A stretch of DNA of 64,000 nucleotides from Nocardia uniformis NBRC 13702 (GCF_001613345.1 NZ_BDCE01000065.1:53485-117484), one strand, 5' to 3'; counted from the stretch's first letter, positions 1-9,184 are shown. Notes: generated by a model from the sequence alone, not told the origin. Numbers and translations are program-made.

Positions 1-14
1 CCACCCTCGGGTGG
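1..14. terminator. Possible terminator hairpin at window edge
   Basis: CCACCC and GGGTGG flank a two-base centre, immediately downstream of the last gene of the minus-strand fadD13-like operon. The arms may extend beyond the window, so the true stem length is unknown. Confidence 0.35.
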
Positions 15-49
15 CGGCCGTGCTCCGGATTCTTGTGCTCGTAGGAAGT

Positions 50-1693
50 TCAGTCTTGCTGCTCCAGTACGCGGCGCAGCACTTTGCCGGTGGCGTTGCG
101 GGGTAGCTCCTCGAGGAACAGGACGTCGCGGGGGACCTTGTAACGGGCCAGGTTGGCCTTGACGTAGTTCTTGATGTCCTGTGGCTCCGGAGTCGCGCCG
201 GGGGACGGAACTATATAGGCGCGCAGGCGTTTTCCGAAATCAGCATCGTCCACACCCACCACGGCGACCTCGTCGATGTCGGGGCGTCGGGCCAGCAGGT
301 TCTCCACTTCGAGCGGGTAGACGTTCTCGCCGCCGGAGACGATCATGTCGTCGTCGCGGCCGTCTACGAAGAGCAGTCCGTCGGTGTCGAAGTGACCCAT
401 GTCGCCGGTGGACATGTAGCCGTCGATGAGCTGTTTGTTGCGGCCGTCGGTGTAGCCCTCGAAAGGGGCTACGGTGCGTGCGAAGATGCGGCCTCGGATA
501 TTCGGCTCGGTGATGCGGCGGTCCGCGGCGTCGAAGAGCGCGATCTTCGCGGTCACCGGGGCGCGGCCGACCGTGCCGGGGGCCTGACGCAGTTCGTGCG
601 GTTGCGCGACGGCGGTGATGGCGACCTCGGTCGAGCCGTATCCGTTGTAGAGGACCTCGCCGAAGGTGTCCTGCCAACGCGTTGCCAGCTCGGGCGCGAG
701 GGCCGAACCGGCCACGAACACCGTGCGCAGACAGGATGTGTCGTACTTGCCGATGATCTCCGGGCCCAGGGCGAGGATGCGGTTGAGCTGGGTCGGCACC
801 GCGACCAGCATCTCGGCGCGGTGCTGTGCGATGGCCGCCAGCGTCGCCTCGGCGTCGAAACGGCGCATGAGGACGATCTTGTTCGCCAGCGCCGTACCGA
901 TGGTCCAGGTGCCCATGCCCGTGGTGTGGAAGATGGGCGAGACGATCACCATCGCGCCGCGACGCGGGAACGGCACGCGGTCCACCACCAGCACGGTCGC
1001 GAACGGCGACACCTTGGTGCGCGGCGCGCCCTTGGGCAGGCCGGTGGTGCCGCTGGTCAGGATGATGAACCCGGCCGGTTTGGCGGGCGGGGGCAGGGCT
1101 TCGGGATTGTTGGCCGCGATCAGCGACTCGATGGGCACCGCCGCGTCCGGCACCTCGTGGCCCTCGTCGACCCAGGTCAGCACGCGCGGCATGGTGGCGG
1201 GCAGCGCGTCGAGCAGCCCGGTGAACTCGCTGTCGAACATGATGGCGCGCACCTGCTCACGCTCGGCGACCTCGGCGAACTGCGGCTTGGCGAATCCGGT
1301 GTTCAGCAAGGCGATTCGCAGTCCGGCCTTGCCTGACGCGGCGGTCGCCAACGCGAGTCCCCGGTGGTCACGAGCCAGCAGCCCGACCACATCGCCCTGT
1401 CGCAACCCCAAGCCGAGCAGTCCGCGACCGAGCGCATTGGATTGCTCGTCGAGTTCCCGATAGGTCATTATCCCACGCTCATCGGCCACGGCGGGTGCAT
1501 CGGGATAGGCTGCGGCAGAACCCATGACGACCGCCGCCTGCGGCCCGTAGGACCGATTCAATCGCGCCAGGCTCACCACATCGAGCGGGCGCCGCAGATC
1601 TATGAGACCCCGAACCTGGAGCCGTCCGACGGCTTTCAGCATCTCGGCGACTTCACCGACCCGGTCGGAAACGAAGTCCGGAACAAACATCAT
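50..1693 (-). CDS. FadD13-like fatty-acyl-CoA ligase
   Basis: This is an AMP-forming acyl-CoA synthetase that activates a carboxylic acid (probably fatty or aromatic) to its CoA thioester. The protein is 547 aa from the chosen ATG. Visible ANL motifs are the P-loop-like TSGTTGLPKG, the YGSTE adenine motif, the VDGRDDDMIVSGGENVYP hinge, and a C-terminal PRNATGKVLRR with the catalytic Lys. A longer reading frame begins at 1741 but would overlap the upstream aldehyde dehydrogenase. The ATG at 1693 is preceded by GAGAGA and leaves a short gap, so it is preferred; 1690 is also possible. It is the last gene of a MymA-type operon, in the position fadD13 holds in M. tuberculosis. The substrate is inferred. 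Confidence 0.87.
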   Translation of the reverse strand: MMFVPDFVSDRVGEVAEMLKAVGRLQVRGLIDLRRPLDVVSLARLNRSYGPQAAVVMGSAAAYPDAPAVADERGIMTYRELDEQSNALGRGLLGLGLRQGDVVGLLARDHRGLALATAASGKAGLRIALLNTGFAKPQFAEVAEREQVRAIMFDSEFTGLLDALPATMPRVLTWVDEGHEVPDAAVPIESLIAANNPEALPPPAKPAGFIILTSGTTGLPKGAPRTKVSPFATVLVVDRVPFPRRGAMVIVSPIFHTTGMGTWTIGTALANKIVLMRRFDAEATLAAIAQHRAEMLVAVPTQLNRILALGPEIIGKYDTSCLRTVFVAGSALAPELATRWQDTFGEVLYNGYGSTEVAITAVAQPHELRQAPGTVGRAPVTAKIALFDAADRRITEPNIRGRIFARTVAPFEGYTDGRNKQLIDGYMSTGDMGHFDTDGLLFVDGRDDDMIVSGGENVYPLEVENLLARRPDIDEVAVVGVDDADFGKRLRAYIVPSPGATPEPQDIKNYVKANLARYKVPRDVLFLEELPRNATGKVLRRVLEQQD

Positions 1694-1706
1694 CGATTCG
1701 TCTCTC

Positions 1707-3254
1707 TCACATTCCGAAGCGCCGCTTGATATCCCGAGCACCGAGCAGCCGCATGGTCTGCCCGACCGCCCGTGTCTTCCACGGCGAGTACGGGAACCAC
1801 AGCAGCGCCGCGATGGCGGACAGTTCGATGCGCGGGCTGGTCACGGCGGTCGTCCTGCAGTACTTACGAATTCCCGCCGCGCCACCGAGGCGGCCACCAC
1901 CGGCCCCCGAGGACTTCCACCCCGACATGGGCAGCGGGAAGCACGCCAGATGCGCATTCACGTCATTGACATCGACCGAACCCACCTCGATCCGGCGCGC
2001 GATCTCCTTGCCGCGCCGGGTATTCCCGGTCCACACACTCGCCGACAGCCCGTACTGCGAGTCATTGGCCAGCCGGATCGCCTCCTCGACATCCCGCACC
2101 GGCATGACGGGCAGGATCGGGCCGAAGGTCTCCTCGGTCATCACCCGCATCGAATGATCGACGCCCGTCAGCACCGTCGGCTCGAAGTAGTGGCCGTCCC
2201 CGCTGCCGCCGACGCGCACGGTCGCGCCCTTGTCGACCGCGTCCCGGACCTGTTCGGTCGCGACGGCGACCTGCGAGAGGGTGACCATCGCTCCGATATC
2301 GACCGAACCGTCGTCGAGCCCGCCGGGCCGCTGCCGCAATGCGGCCACCACCTCGACCAGCTCCGTCACGAATTCGTTGTAAACGGAGTCCTCGACATAG
2401 ACCCGCTCGACGGCCGTGCACATCTGCCCCGAATTCGACAGCCCGCCGAAGGCGATACCCGCCGCGGCCTGCGCCAGATCGGCGTCGGCGAGCACGATCG
2501 CCGCATCCTTCCCGCCGAGCTCGAACCCGTATGGAATGAGGCGCGCCGCGGCCTGCTGGGCTACGGTGCGGCCGGTCGCCGTGGAACCGGTGAACTGTAC
2601 GTAATCCACACTGTCGACGACAACCGAGCCGATGCCCGCCCCGACGACCGTTGCGAAAACCCGTGGCGCGCCGATCTCTTCCCAGCCGGCCACCGCCGCC
2701 GAAATGGCCAGCGGGGTCTCCGACGACGGCTTCAACAGCACCGCGGCACCGGCGATCAATGCGGGGAGTGCATCGAACAGGGCCAGCGCGAGCGGATAGT
2801 TCCACGGGCTGATCACGCCCACCATCGGATACGGCCGGTAGTTGACTTCGAGCCGCTTGGTAGCGGTCAGCATACCGTGCGGCCACGGCTGGCCCGTGCC
2901 GAGGAATTCGGCGGCATGGTCGCAGTAGTAATTGAGCGCGTCGATGCTGAGCCCGAGTTCGATCGGGGCCTCGGCCTTGGCCTTGCCGGTCTCCTCGTGC
3001 AGCAGCCCGGTGATGCGATCGGCGTTGTCCAGCAGCCAGTTTCGATAGCGGCGCAGCCAGGTCAACCGCCCCTCGAGGCCGAGCTCCTCCCAGGCGGGCT
3101 GCGCGGCCCGCAGCCGGGTGGCGGTGCCACGTACTTCCTCGGGTGTCACGGCACGCAGCACATCGACCGTCCGGCTGTCGATCGGTGAGGTGACGGTCAC
3201 GGTGGGGAACCGCGCACCGGGCGTCCGGTCGACAGCTTCCAGGTGCGCCGTCAC
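1707..3254 (-). CDS. NAD(P)+-dependent aldehyde dehydrogenase
   Basis: This 515-aa protein belongs to the aldehyde dehydrogenase superfamily, which oxidises aldehydes to acids with NAD(P)+. The motif FELGGK holds the general-base Glu, NSGQMC the nucleophilic Cys, and EETFGPI lies in the C-terminal third. The length is slightly above the usual 480-500 aa. The GTG start overlaps the preceding SDR stop as GTGA, indicating translational coupling. In this operon it would take an aldehyde, from monooxygenase and dehydrogenase steps, to the acid that the downstream ligase activates. The exact substrate cannot be read from sequence. It resembles the succinate-semialdehyde dehydrogenase branch, but that does not define function. 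Confidence 0.9.
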   Translation of the reverse strand: MTAHLEAVDRTPGARFPTVTVTSPIDSRTVDVLRAVTPEEVRGTATRLRAAQPAWEELGLEGRLTWLRRYRNWLLDNADRITGLLHEETGKAKAEAPIELGLSIDALNYYCDHAAEFLGTGQPWPHGMLTATKRLEVNYRPYPMVGVISPWNYPLALALFDALPALIAGAAVLLKPSSETPLAISAAVAGWEEIGAPRVFATVVGAGIGSVVVDSVDYVQFTGSTATGRTVAQQAAARLIPYGFELGGKDAAIVLADADLAQAAAGIAFGGLSNSGQMCTAVERVYVEDSVYNEFVTELVEVVAALRQRPGGLDDGSVDIGAMVTLSQVAVATEQVRDAVDKGATVRVGGSGDGHYFEPTVLTGVDHSMRVMTEETFGPILPVMPVRDVEEAIRLANDSQYGLSASVWTGNTRRGKEIARRIEVGSVDVNDVNAHLACFPLPMSGWKSSGAGGGRLGGAAGIRKYCRTTAVTSPRIELSAIAALLWFPYSPWKTRAVGQTMRLLGARDIKRRFGM

Positions 3255-4156
3255 GACGAACGCCCGGTCTTGCGCACCGGCTGCGCGGGTTCGACTGCCG
3301 CGGCGGGCTTTTCGGTGCGCTCACGGTATGCCGCACGCGCGGTCTCGTCCGAGTCGAGGGTGACGTGCTGCAGGCCGAGCGCACCGTAGATGCCATTGCG
3401 GAAGTTCTCCGGCAGCGGCAGCAAGATCTTGAGGAAGATGCCACCGATCCGCGGGACGGTACGGAAGCCACCGCGCCGGGCGGCGATCGCGTCGCAGATC
3501 GCGGCCGCCACATCCTCGGGCTCGACCCAGCCGATCTGGCGCACCAGCCAATTCGGCGACAGTCCCGCGGTCAACTCGGTATTGACGAAGCTGGGCGCGA
3601 TGGTGGTCACGGTGACGCCCTTGGGCGCGAGCTCCTGGTGCAGGGCCGAGCCGAGCCCCACCACCGCGTGCTTGGTGGCGCAATACACGGCCACACCCGG
3701 TGCGGCCGAAATGCCCGCGACAGAGGCGATATTCACGATGTGCCCGGAGCCGCGCTGCGCGAAGCGGCGACCGGCGAGTTTGGAACCGGTGATCACACCG
3801 CGCAGATTGATCTCGATCTGCCGGTCGGTGACGGCGTCGGTCTCGTCCAGGAATTCACCGGTCGGCATGATGCCCGCATTGTTGATCAGCACATCCAGGC
3901 CGTTGAGCGCCGCTTCGGCGTCGTCGAGGAAGGTCGCGAACGAATCACGGTCGGTGACGTCGACTTTCAGTCCGGCCACGCGCGCACCGGTCGCGGCGGC
4001 GATCGCCGCCCCGGTCTCGGCCGCCAGGTCCGCGTCGATATCGCCGATGGCGACGGCCGCGCCGGCCTGAGCCAACCGGCGGGCGGTGGCCGCGCCGATA
4101 CCGCGCGCGCCACCGGTGATGACGATCTTCTTACCGGTCAGATCGATGGTGCTCAT
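3251..4156 (-). CDS. Short-chain dehydrogenase/reductase
   Basis: This classical SDR of 301 aa has a Rossmann cofactor motif TGGARGIG near the N-terminus, NNAG in the central strand, a catalytic Ser in the INIASVAG region, and the YCATK active site. It probably interconverts an alcohol and a ketone or aldehyde with NAD(P)H. The reading frame continues upstream to 4285, but the ATG at 4156 forms an ATGA overlap with the previous gene and begins the canonical beta-strand, so it is the start. The C-terminal tail of about 45 residues after the core is Ala/Glu-rich. Second of two adjacent SDRs in a MymA-type operon; it resembles the Rv3085 class. Confidence 0.88.
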   Translation of the reverse strand: MSTIDLTGKKIVITGGARGIGAATARRLAQAGAAVAIGDIDADLAAETGAAIAAATGARVAGLKVDVTDRDSFATFLDDAEAALNGLDVLINNAGIMPTGEFLDETDAVTDRQIEINLRGVITGSKLAGRRFAQRGSGHIVNIASVAGISAAPGVAVYCATKHAVVGLGSALHQELAPKGVTVTTIAPSFVNTELTAGLSPNWLVRQIGWVEPEDVAAAICDAIAARRGGFRTVPRIGGIFLKILLPLPENFRNGIYGALGLQHVTLDSDETARAAYRERTEKPAAAVEPAQPVRKTGRSS

Positions 4157-5097
4157 AGTTCGGCTTCCTTGTCGCGGTGGAGGTTTGCGGTGACGGCGAC
4201 CTTGGCGGCCACTGAATCGGGCATCATGCGGTGAAAGTGGTGCAGGCCCCGACGGGCCAGACCCGGCGTCAATCGAGTCATCCACAGTGCGGCCGTGCCG
4301 AGAGGGTTCTCCAGATGTTCCGGGCGGCGCACGATGGCGTCGACCATCATCTCGACGGCGTCCTCGATCGGCAGGGCCTTATACCCGGACCAGCCGGTGG
4401 GCCCGATCATGTCGGTGTCGACGAGCGGGATATGCACATTGGTGAAAACCACTCCGTCGGAGAGGCATTCGACCGCCGCCACCCGCACGACAGCTTCCAG
4501 CGCGGCCTTGGATCCGATATAGGCCGAGAAGCGCGGCAGATCGGAGACGACACCGATGGAGGAGCTGGTGATCACCTGGCCGGACCCGCGGCGGCGCATG
4601 GGCGGCAGCATTCGCAGCATGAGCCCGACCGCACCGAGATAGTTGGTGCGCATGGTGCGCTCGTAATCATGCAGGCGGCGTTCGGAATTGGCGATCGAGC
4701 GCCGGATGGAACGGCCCGCATTGTTGACCAGGATGTCGGGTGCACCGAATTCGGCGAGCACCTCATCGGCCAGCCGGTCGATACCGTCATCGGTGGACAG
4801 GTCCGCGACGAGTGCGAACGCTTGGCCGCCCGTCGCCCGGATCTCCTCGACCAGTTCCGCCAATTCGCTTGCGCGGCGTGCGGTTACCAGCGTTATCGCG
4901 CCCGCCGCCGCGACCCGCAGCGCCAGCCCGCGACCGATGCCGCTGGACGCGCCGGTGATCAGCACCGTCCTGCCGTCGACCCGTTCCCGCAGACCCGGCC
5001 CCCACGGACGCGGAAAACCGCGTGGTGGCGTGAGCGCGTTGATGGTCAGCCGAGCCAGCTCGTTCTGGGTCCGCGCCAGTTTCTTTCGGACGCTCAC
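4153..5097 (-). CDS. Short-chain dehydrogenase/reductase with N-terminal extension
   Basis: This 314-aa SDR has its cofactor motif TGASSGIG about 45 residues in, after a basic, proline-containing N-terminal extension. NNAG and the Ser/Tyr/Lys set (SSSIG, YIGSK) follow. The GTG start overlaps the monooxygenase stop as GTGA. The extension and a C-terminal HxxHRMMP segment resemble membrane-associated SDRs found next to MymA-type monooxygenases. It may act on the alcohol or ketone handled by the neighbouring flavin monooxygenase. It is not a recent duplicate of the next SDR: the two differ in extension and active-site context. Confidence 0.87.
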   Translation of the reverse strand: MSVRKKLARTQNELARLTINALTPPRGFPRPWGPGLRERVDGRTVLITGASSGIGRGLALRVAAAGAITLVTARRASELAELVEEIRATGGQAFALVADLSTDDGIDRLADEVLAEFGAPDILVNNAGRSIRRSIANSERRLHDYERTMRTNYLGAVGLMLRMLPPMRRRGSGQVITSSSIGVVSDLPRFSAYIGSKAALEAVVRVAAVECLSDGVVFTNVHIPLVDTDMIGPTGWSGYKALPIEDAVEMMVDAIVRRPEHLENPLGTAALWMTRLTPGLARRGLHHFHRMMPDSVAAKVAVTANLHRDKEAEL

Positions 5098-6614
5098 CGC
5101 GCCACCACCCGATACTTGTCCAGGTCGATCCGGCGGGTGCGGCGGCGGTACTCACTCATCAGGCCGGGCCAGTTATTGGTGACCTTGCCCTGGTCGTTGC
5201 GGTACCAGGTGCTGCAGCCGCCCTTGGCCCACACCGAACCCGCCAGTCGCCGTTGGGCTTCCGTGCTGAAGGCGTCGAAGGCTGTCTGCAGGACGTCGAA
5301 ATACTTTGCGCCGCTGCGGTCGAGCTCCCGCACCGCGTCGACGATGTAGCGGGCCTGGCTCTCTAGGATGTAGACGATGGACCCACCGCCGAAATTGGTG
5401 TTGGGGCCGTACATGAGGAACAGATTCGGGAACCCGGAGACCGTCAGACCCAGGTACGCCTCGGGTCCAGTCGCCCATTTCGCGTTGAGATCCTGCCCGT
5501 CCAGTCCCCGCACGGCCATCGGCGCGATGAACCCATTGGAGTGGAATCCGGTCGCGAGGATGACGGCGTCGAACTCCCGCTTGGTCCCGTCCTCGGTAAT
5601 GATTCCGGTGGGCGCGATCTCGGTGATCGCCTCGGTCACGACATCGGCATTGTCCCGCGCCAGTGCCGGATAGTAGTTGCTGGACAGCAGGATTCGCTTA
5701 CAGCCCATCTGATAGTCGGGGGTCAGCTTCGCGCGCAGCCCCGGATCCTTGATCTGCCACCGCAGCTGCGCCTTCGCGGCGTAGTAGAGCGGCGCGAGAT
5801 AGGCCTTGCGTACCGCCGGGCTCATATCCAGGGTGAGCGCCGGGTTGACGTACTCGCCGATCGTCCACCAGGCCCCGCGCAGCAGTTTCAGCGCACCGGG
5901 GACCCGCTTGTACAGGCTGTGTTCGGCGGCGCGGTGCGGGTAGTCCGGCTTGGGAATCAGGTACTCGGCGCTGCGCTGGAACACGGTGAGCTGCTCGACC
6001 TTCGGGGCGATCTGCGGCACCAGCTGCACCGCGCTCGCGCCATTGCCGACCACCGCGACCCGCTTGCCGTTCAGGTCGTACTCGTGGTCCCACTCCGCCG
6101 AATGGAAGATCTGTCCGGTAAATCCTTCCAGCCCGGGGATGTTCGGGATCTTCGGCCGGGTCAGCTGACCGCAGGCCGAGATCACGACTCGGGCGGTGTG
6201 TCGCTCACCGGCGGTGGTGGTTATCGTCCACTCCCCCGCCGCCTCGTCGAAGTCTGCCGCGGCGATCTCGGTGCCGCAGCGCAGATGCGATGCGATGCCG
6301 TACTTTTCGGCGCAGTGCTCGAGATACCCCTTGATCTCCGGCTGCGGCGCGAACGGCCGTGACCAGTTCGCGTTGGGCTCGAAGGAGAACGAATACAGCG
6401 ACGACGCCACATCGCAGGCCGCGCCCGGATATTCATTGTGCCGCCACACCCCGCCGACGCCCTCGGCCCGCTCGAACAGCACGAAGTCGTCGAACCCGGC
6501 CCGCTTCAATCCGATCGCCGCGGCCAATCCGCTGAATCCGCCGCCGATGATCGCCACGGAAACCCTTCCGGCCGGGCGGGACGTCTGCGCCCGCGCCGCT
6601 GCGGTCGTATCCAT
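5094..6614 (-). CDS. MymA-like flavin-containing (Baeyer-Villiger type) monooxygenase
   Basis: This FAD/NADPH-dependent monooxygenase (506 aa) would insert oxygen into a ketone or hydroxylate a lipid-like substrate. It has an N-terminal FAD motif GGGFSGL, then GVGGVWR with the following NEYPGAACD, the Baeyer-Villiger fingerprint FTGxxxHSxxWD, and a second NADPH Rossmann motif GNGASA. The ATG at 6614 is preceded by GAAGAGG at good spacing; a GTG three codons upstream is less likely. It is the first gene of the operon that also encodes two SDRs, an aldehyde dehydrogenase and a FadD13-like ligase, and it is divergent from an AraC-type regulator. This is the arrangement of the M. tuberculosis mymA/virS locus. 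Confidence 0.88.
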   Translation of the reverse strand: MDTTAAARAQTSRPAGRVSVAIIGGGFSGLAAAIGLKRAGFDDFVLFERAEGVGGVWRHNEYPGAACDVASSLYSFSFEPNANWSRPFAPQPEIKGYLEHCAEKYGIASHLRCGTEIAAADFDEAAGEWTITTTAGERHTARVVISACGQLTRPKIPNIPGLEGFTGQIFHSAEWDHEYDLNGKRVAVVGNGASAVQLVPQIAPKVEQLTVFQRSAEYLIPKPDYPHRAAEHSLYKRVPGALKLLRGAWWTIGEYVNPALTLDMSPAVRKAYLAPLYYAAKAQLRWQIKDPGLRAKLTPDYQMGCKRILLSSNYYPALARDNADVVTEAITEIAPTGIITEDGTKREFDAVILATGFHSNGFIAPMAVRGLDGQDLNAKWATGPEAYLGLTVSGFPNLFLMYGPNTNFGGGSIVYILESQARYIVDAVRELDRSGAKYFDVLQTAFDAFSTEAQRRLAGSVWAKGGCSTWYRNDQGKVTNNWPGLMSEYRRRTRRIDLDKYRVVAR

Positions 6615-6702
6615 CGAAAGCACCTCTTCACTGCACTGTGGTCTCGGTCATGTTCGACGGTATTGCCGCTGACCTGGCCGAACCATGAGATGCCGGGCCA
6701 CT

Positions 6703-6715
6703 AACTTGCGAAGTT
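6703..6715. promoter_or_regulatory. Palindrome in VirS/MymA-type divergent promoter
   Basis: AACTTgcgAAGTT is a perfect 5-bp inverted repeat with a 3-bp centre, in the 127-bp gap between the monooxygenase and the AraC-type regulator. It sits 27 bp before the regulator ATG, so it could be an operator or overlap that promoter. Function is inferred from position only. Confidence 0.4.
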
Positions 6716-6741
6716 GGGCCAAATCGGAGCACTATGGCTCC

Positions 6742-7773
6742 ATGACCGATCCCTGGGCGAAGGTCCGCGCGGTCACCAGCGCCACGCTGCTGACCGACTT
6801 CGCCGTCGAGCACGGCGCATCGACGACGCGGCTCCTGCGCGGCACCGGAATCCGCACGGCTGTGCTGCACGACCCGACCGCCGAAATCACCGCCGACCAG
6901 GAATTGACCCTCTTGCGAAACCTCGTCGAGGCACTCGGCGACCGGCCCGGTCTCGGCCTGGCCGCCGGAGCCCGCTATCACGCGAGCAGCCACGGCGTGT
7001 GGGGCTTCGCCATACTCAGCAGCCCGGACGTCCGCAGCGCACTCGAGGTCGGCATCGGGTTCGCCGAACTGTCATTCTCGTTCGCGCGCATCACTCTCGA
7101 TCACGACGGACCGCATCCGGCCATCACGTTCGACGACCGCGCGGTCCCCGCCGCGGTGCGCCGCTTCCACATGGAGCGTGATCTGCAGGCGACACTGACG
7201 ATCCAACGCGAGTTGATCCCGACGGCACTACCGGTCCGCCGCATCGAGATTCCCTTCCCTGCCGACCCCGCCTACGACGAACTCCTGACCTACAGCTCCG
7301 GCATCACCGCCGTTTTCGATGCGCCCAGGCCGCTGCTGAGCTTCGATGCCTCGGCCCTGGACATGCCACTGCCGCAGGCGAATCGGACCATCGCCGCCAT
7401 GTACGAACGCCAGTGCGCCGAACTGGTGAACCGGCGCAGCGAACGCCTGGGCATCAGCGGCCGCGTCCGCGACGCCCTGGTCCGCCGCGGTGGCCTCGCG
7501 GGTCAACCCGAGGTCGCCGCCGACCTCAACCTGAGCATCCGCACTCTGCGTCGCCGACTCTCCGAGGAAGGCACCACCTTCCGCGAACTCAGCGAGGAGA
7601 CCTTCGGCCTGCTCGCCGAGGAGCTACTCGACGCGGGCCTCACCGTCGAACAGACCGCCGAACGCCTCGGCTACTCCAGCGCCTCCGCCTTCACTCACGC
7701 GTTCAAGTCCTGGCGCGGCCAGCCCCCAGGCCGGTACTCGCGAACGCGTCGCACATCAGGTAAGGCGAACTGA
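6742..7773 (+). CDS. VirS-like AraC-family transcriptional regulator
   Basis: This 343-aa regulator has an N-terminal arabinose-binding-like domain (about residues 20-210) and a C-terminal double helix-turn-helix of AraC type, ending in the conserved AERLGYSSASAFTHAFKSWRGQPPG-like segment. The frame opens upstream at 6685, but MTDPWAK at 6742 fits family starts. Size and domain order match VirS (about 340 aa), which activates the mymA operon in M. tuberculosis under acid stress. Here the gene is divergent from the equivalent monooxygenase operon, so control of that operon is likely. The inducer is unknown. Confidence 0.85.
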   Translation: MTDPWAKVRAVTSATLLTDFAVEHGASTTRLLRGTGIRTAVLHDPTAEITADQELTLLRNLVEALGDRPGLGLAAGARYHASSHGVWGFAILSSPDVRSALEVGIGFAELSFSFARITLDHDGPHPAITFDDRAVPAAVRRFHMERDLQATLTIQRELIPTALPVRRIEIPFPADPAYDELLTYSSGITAVFDAPRPLLSFDASALDMPLPQANRTIAAMYERQCAELVNRRSERLGISGRVRDALVRRGGLAGQPEVAADLNLSIRTLRRRLSEEGTTFRELSEETFGLLAEELLDAGLTVEQTAERLGYSSASAFTHAFKSWRGQPPGRYSRTRRTSGKAN

Positions 7774-8020
7774 TCGCTACGGTGACTGCGGTCGAACGGC
7801 GGCCGGACCGGAGACGCCGGCCAACTTGGCGACATCCATCACCTCGCCGAACCGCTCGAACGGGGCTCGGCCGATCGGTGCAACCCATCGCGAGCGCGCC
7901 GCGCTCCACCATGGCGCGTCCACCCATGTCATTCCCACCATTGCTTGCTAACCGCTGTTCACTTATGAAATGACTGCATGCCGCTATCAGGCACAATGAG
8001 CCTATCTATCGCGCGAAAGC

Positions 8021-8039
8021 GTCTAGTCTTCCACTAGAC
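8021..8039. promoter_or_regulatory. Operator-like palindrome before orphan hydrolase
   Basis: GTCTAGTcttccACTAGAC is a perfect 7-bp inverted repeat with a 5-bp spacer, 30 bp upstream of the hydrolase start. It is AT-rich against its surroundings and has the size of a TetR- or MarR-type operator. No such regulator gene is adjacent. The rest of the 7774-8069 gap shows no gene. Confidence 0.45.
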
Positions 8040-8069
8040 AGACTTCACATCTCTAGCTAGCGTGACGGT

Positions 8070-9143
8070 ATGTGCGCTCAACGTCGAGCCGGTAGCCGGA
8101 CCTTTCAGCAGCCCTCACTCGACGCCACTCCCCCTCGGGACGGAACAGGCACGAGGGCAGGGAGGTGGCGTTCGCTGGGCCGCCGCCAGCTAGCTCGGCT
8201 CCAGGACCACGCTGAGTTCCGGCTGTTCGACAGCCTGCCCTCCGGCCGGGCATCGGAGGTGCGATCCGCCGACGGCACCCGCATCCATGTCGAAGTGTTC
8301 GGCCCCGAGCACGGATACCCGATCGTGCTCAGCCACGGCGTCTGCTGCGGTATCCGCTTCTGGAGCCATCAGATCGCCGACCTGTCCGAGAACTACCGCG
8401 TCATCGCATTCGACCACCGCGGACACGGACTCAGCGCCCGTCCCGCACGAGCCGCGCATACCATCCAACGCCTCGGCGACGATCTGGCCGCGGTGCTGCG
8501 CTCGACGCTCCACAGCGGCGAACGCGCCCTGCTCGCAGGACACTCCATGGGCGGCATCACGATTCAAGCATGGGCGGACCAATACCCCGCCGACGTAGCC
8601 CGTTTCGCCGACGCCACCGCGCTGATCAACACCTCCCCCGGCGAACTGGCCGAGGGCCTGACGACACCGCCCGCAGGGTCACGGATGCCCGAATCGATGA
8701 CCGCGCTCATGACATCGCTCAGCGGGCTCATGATCGAAACATTCGGCGGCACACCGGTTCCGGTGCGCCTACCCCTGCGATCGGCGCTGCTCTCACCCCT
8801 CGCGATCGGCTCGACCGCCACCCCGGCGGCACGAGCACTGATACAGGAGCTGATCCTCACTACCCCGGCTACCACCCGCGGCCACTTCATTCGCACCCTA
8901 GCGGCGCTGCGCACCGAACAGCTCGATCACAGCCGGCTCACCGCCCCGACACTTGTGATCGGCAGCACCGACGACAGGCTGCTACCGATGTCCCACTCGA
9001 TCCGGCTCGAGTCCCTGTTGCCGAACCCACTGGGAGTGCAGGAGTTGCCCGGAGGCCACTGCGGGCCGGTCGAACAGCCGACCGTCATCACGGCAGCATT
9101 ACACCAGCTCGCCCAGAAGGCACGCGAATCGACATCGGCATGA
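8070..9143 (+). CDS. Alpha/beta hydrolase
   Basis: This 357-aa alpha/beta-hydrolase fold protein has an oxyanion-region HGVCCG, the DHRGHGLS strand, the nucleophile elbow GHSMGG, an Asp on the late strand (GSTDDRLLP) and the catalytic His in GGHCGPVE. These residues support esterase, lipase or related hydrolase activity; the substrate is unknown. A basic, low-complexity N-terminal stretch of about 60 residues precedes the fold, so the true start may lie downstream of 8070. The mymA operon of M. tuberculosis carries a lipase-type esterase (lipR) that is missing from the operon here. This neighbour could fill that role, but it is on the other side of the regulator. Confidence 0.78.
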   Translation: MCAQRRAGSRTFQQPSLDATPPRDGTGTRAGRWRSLGRRQLARLQDHAEFRLFDSLPSGRASEVRSADGTRIHVEVFGPEHGYPIVLSHGVCCGIRFWSHQIADLSENYRVIAFDHRGHGLSARPARAAHTIQRLGDDLAAVLRSTLHSGERALLAGHSMGGITIQAWADQYPADVARFADATALINTSPGELAEGLTTPPAGSRMPESMTALMTSLSGLMIETFGGTPVPVRLPLRSALLSPLAIGSTATPAARALIQELILTTPATTRGHFIRTLAALRTEQLDHSRLTAPTLVIGSTDDRLLPMSHSIRLESLLPNPLGVQELPGGHCGPVEQPTVITAALHQLAQKARESTSA

Positions 9144-9184
9144 CCGCCCGTCTCGCGCCGACACTGAAGACCAGGGAATAACGC

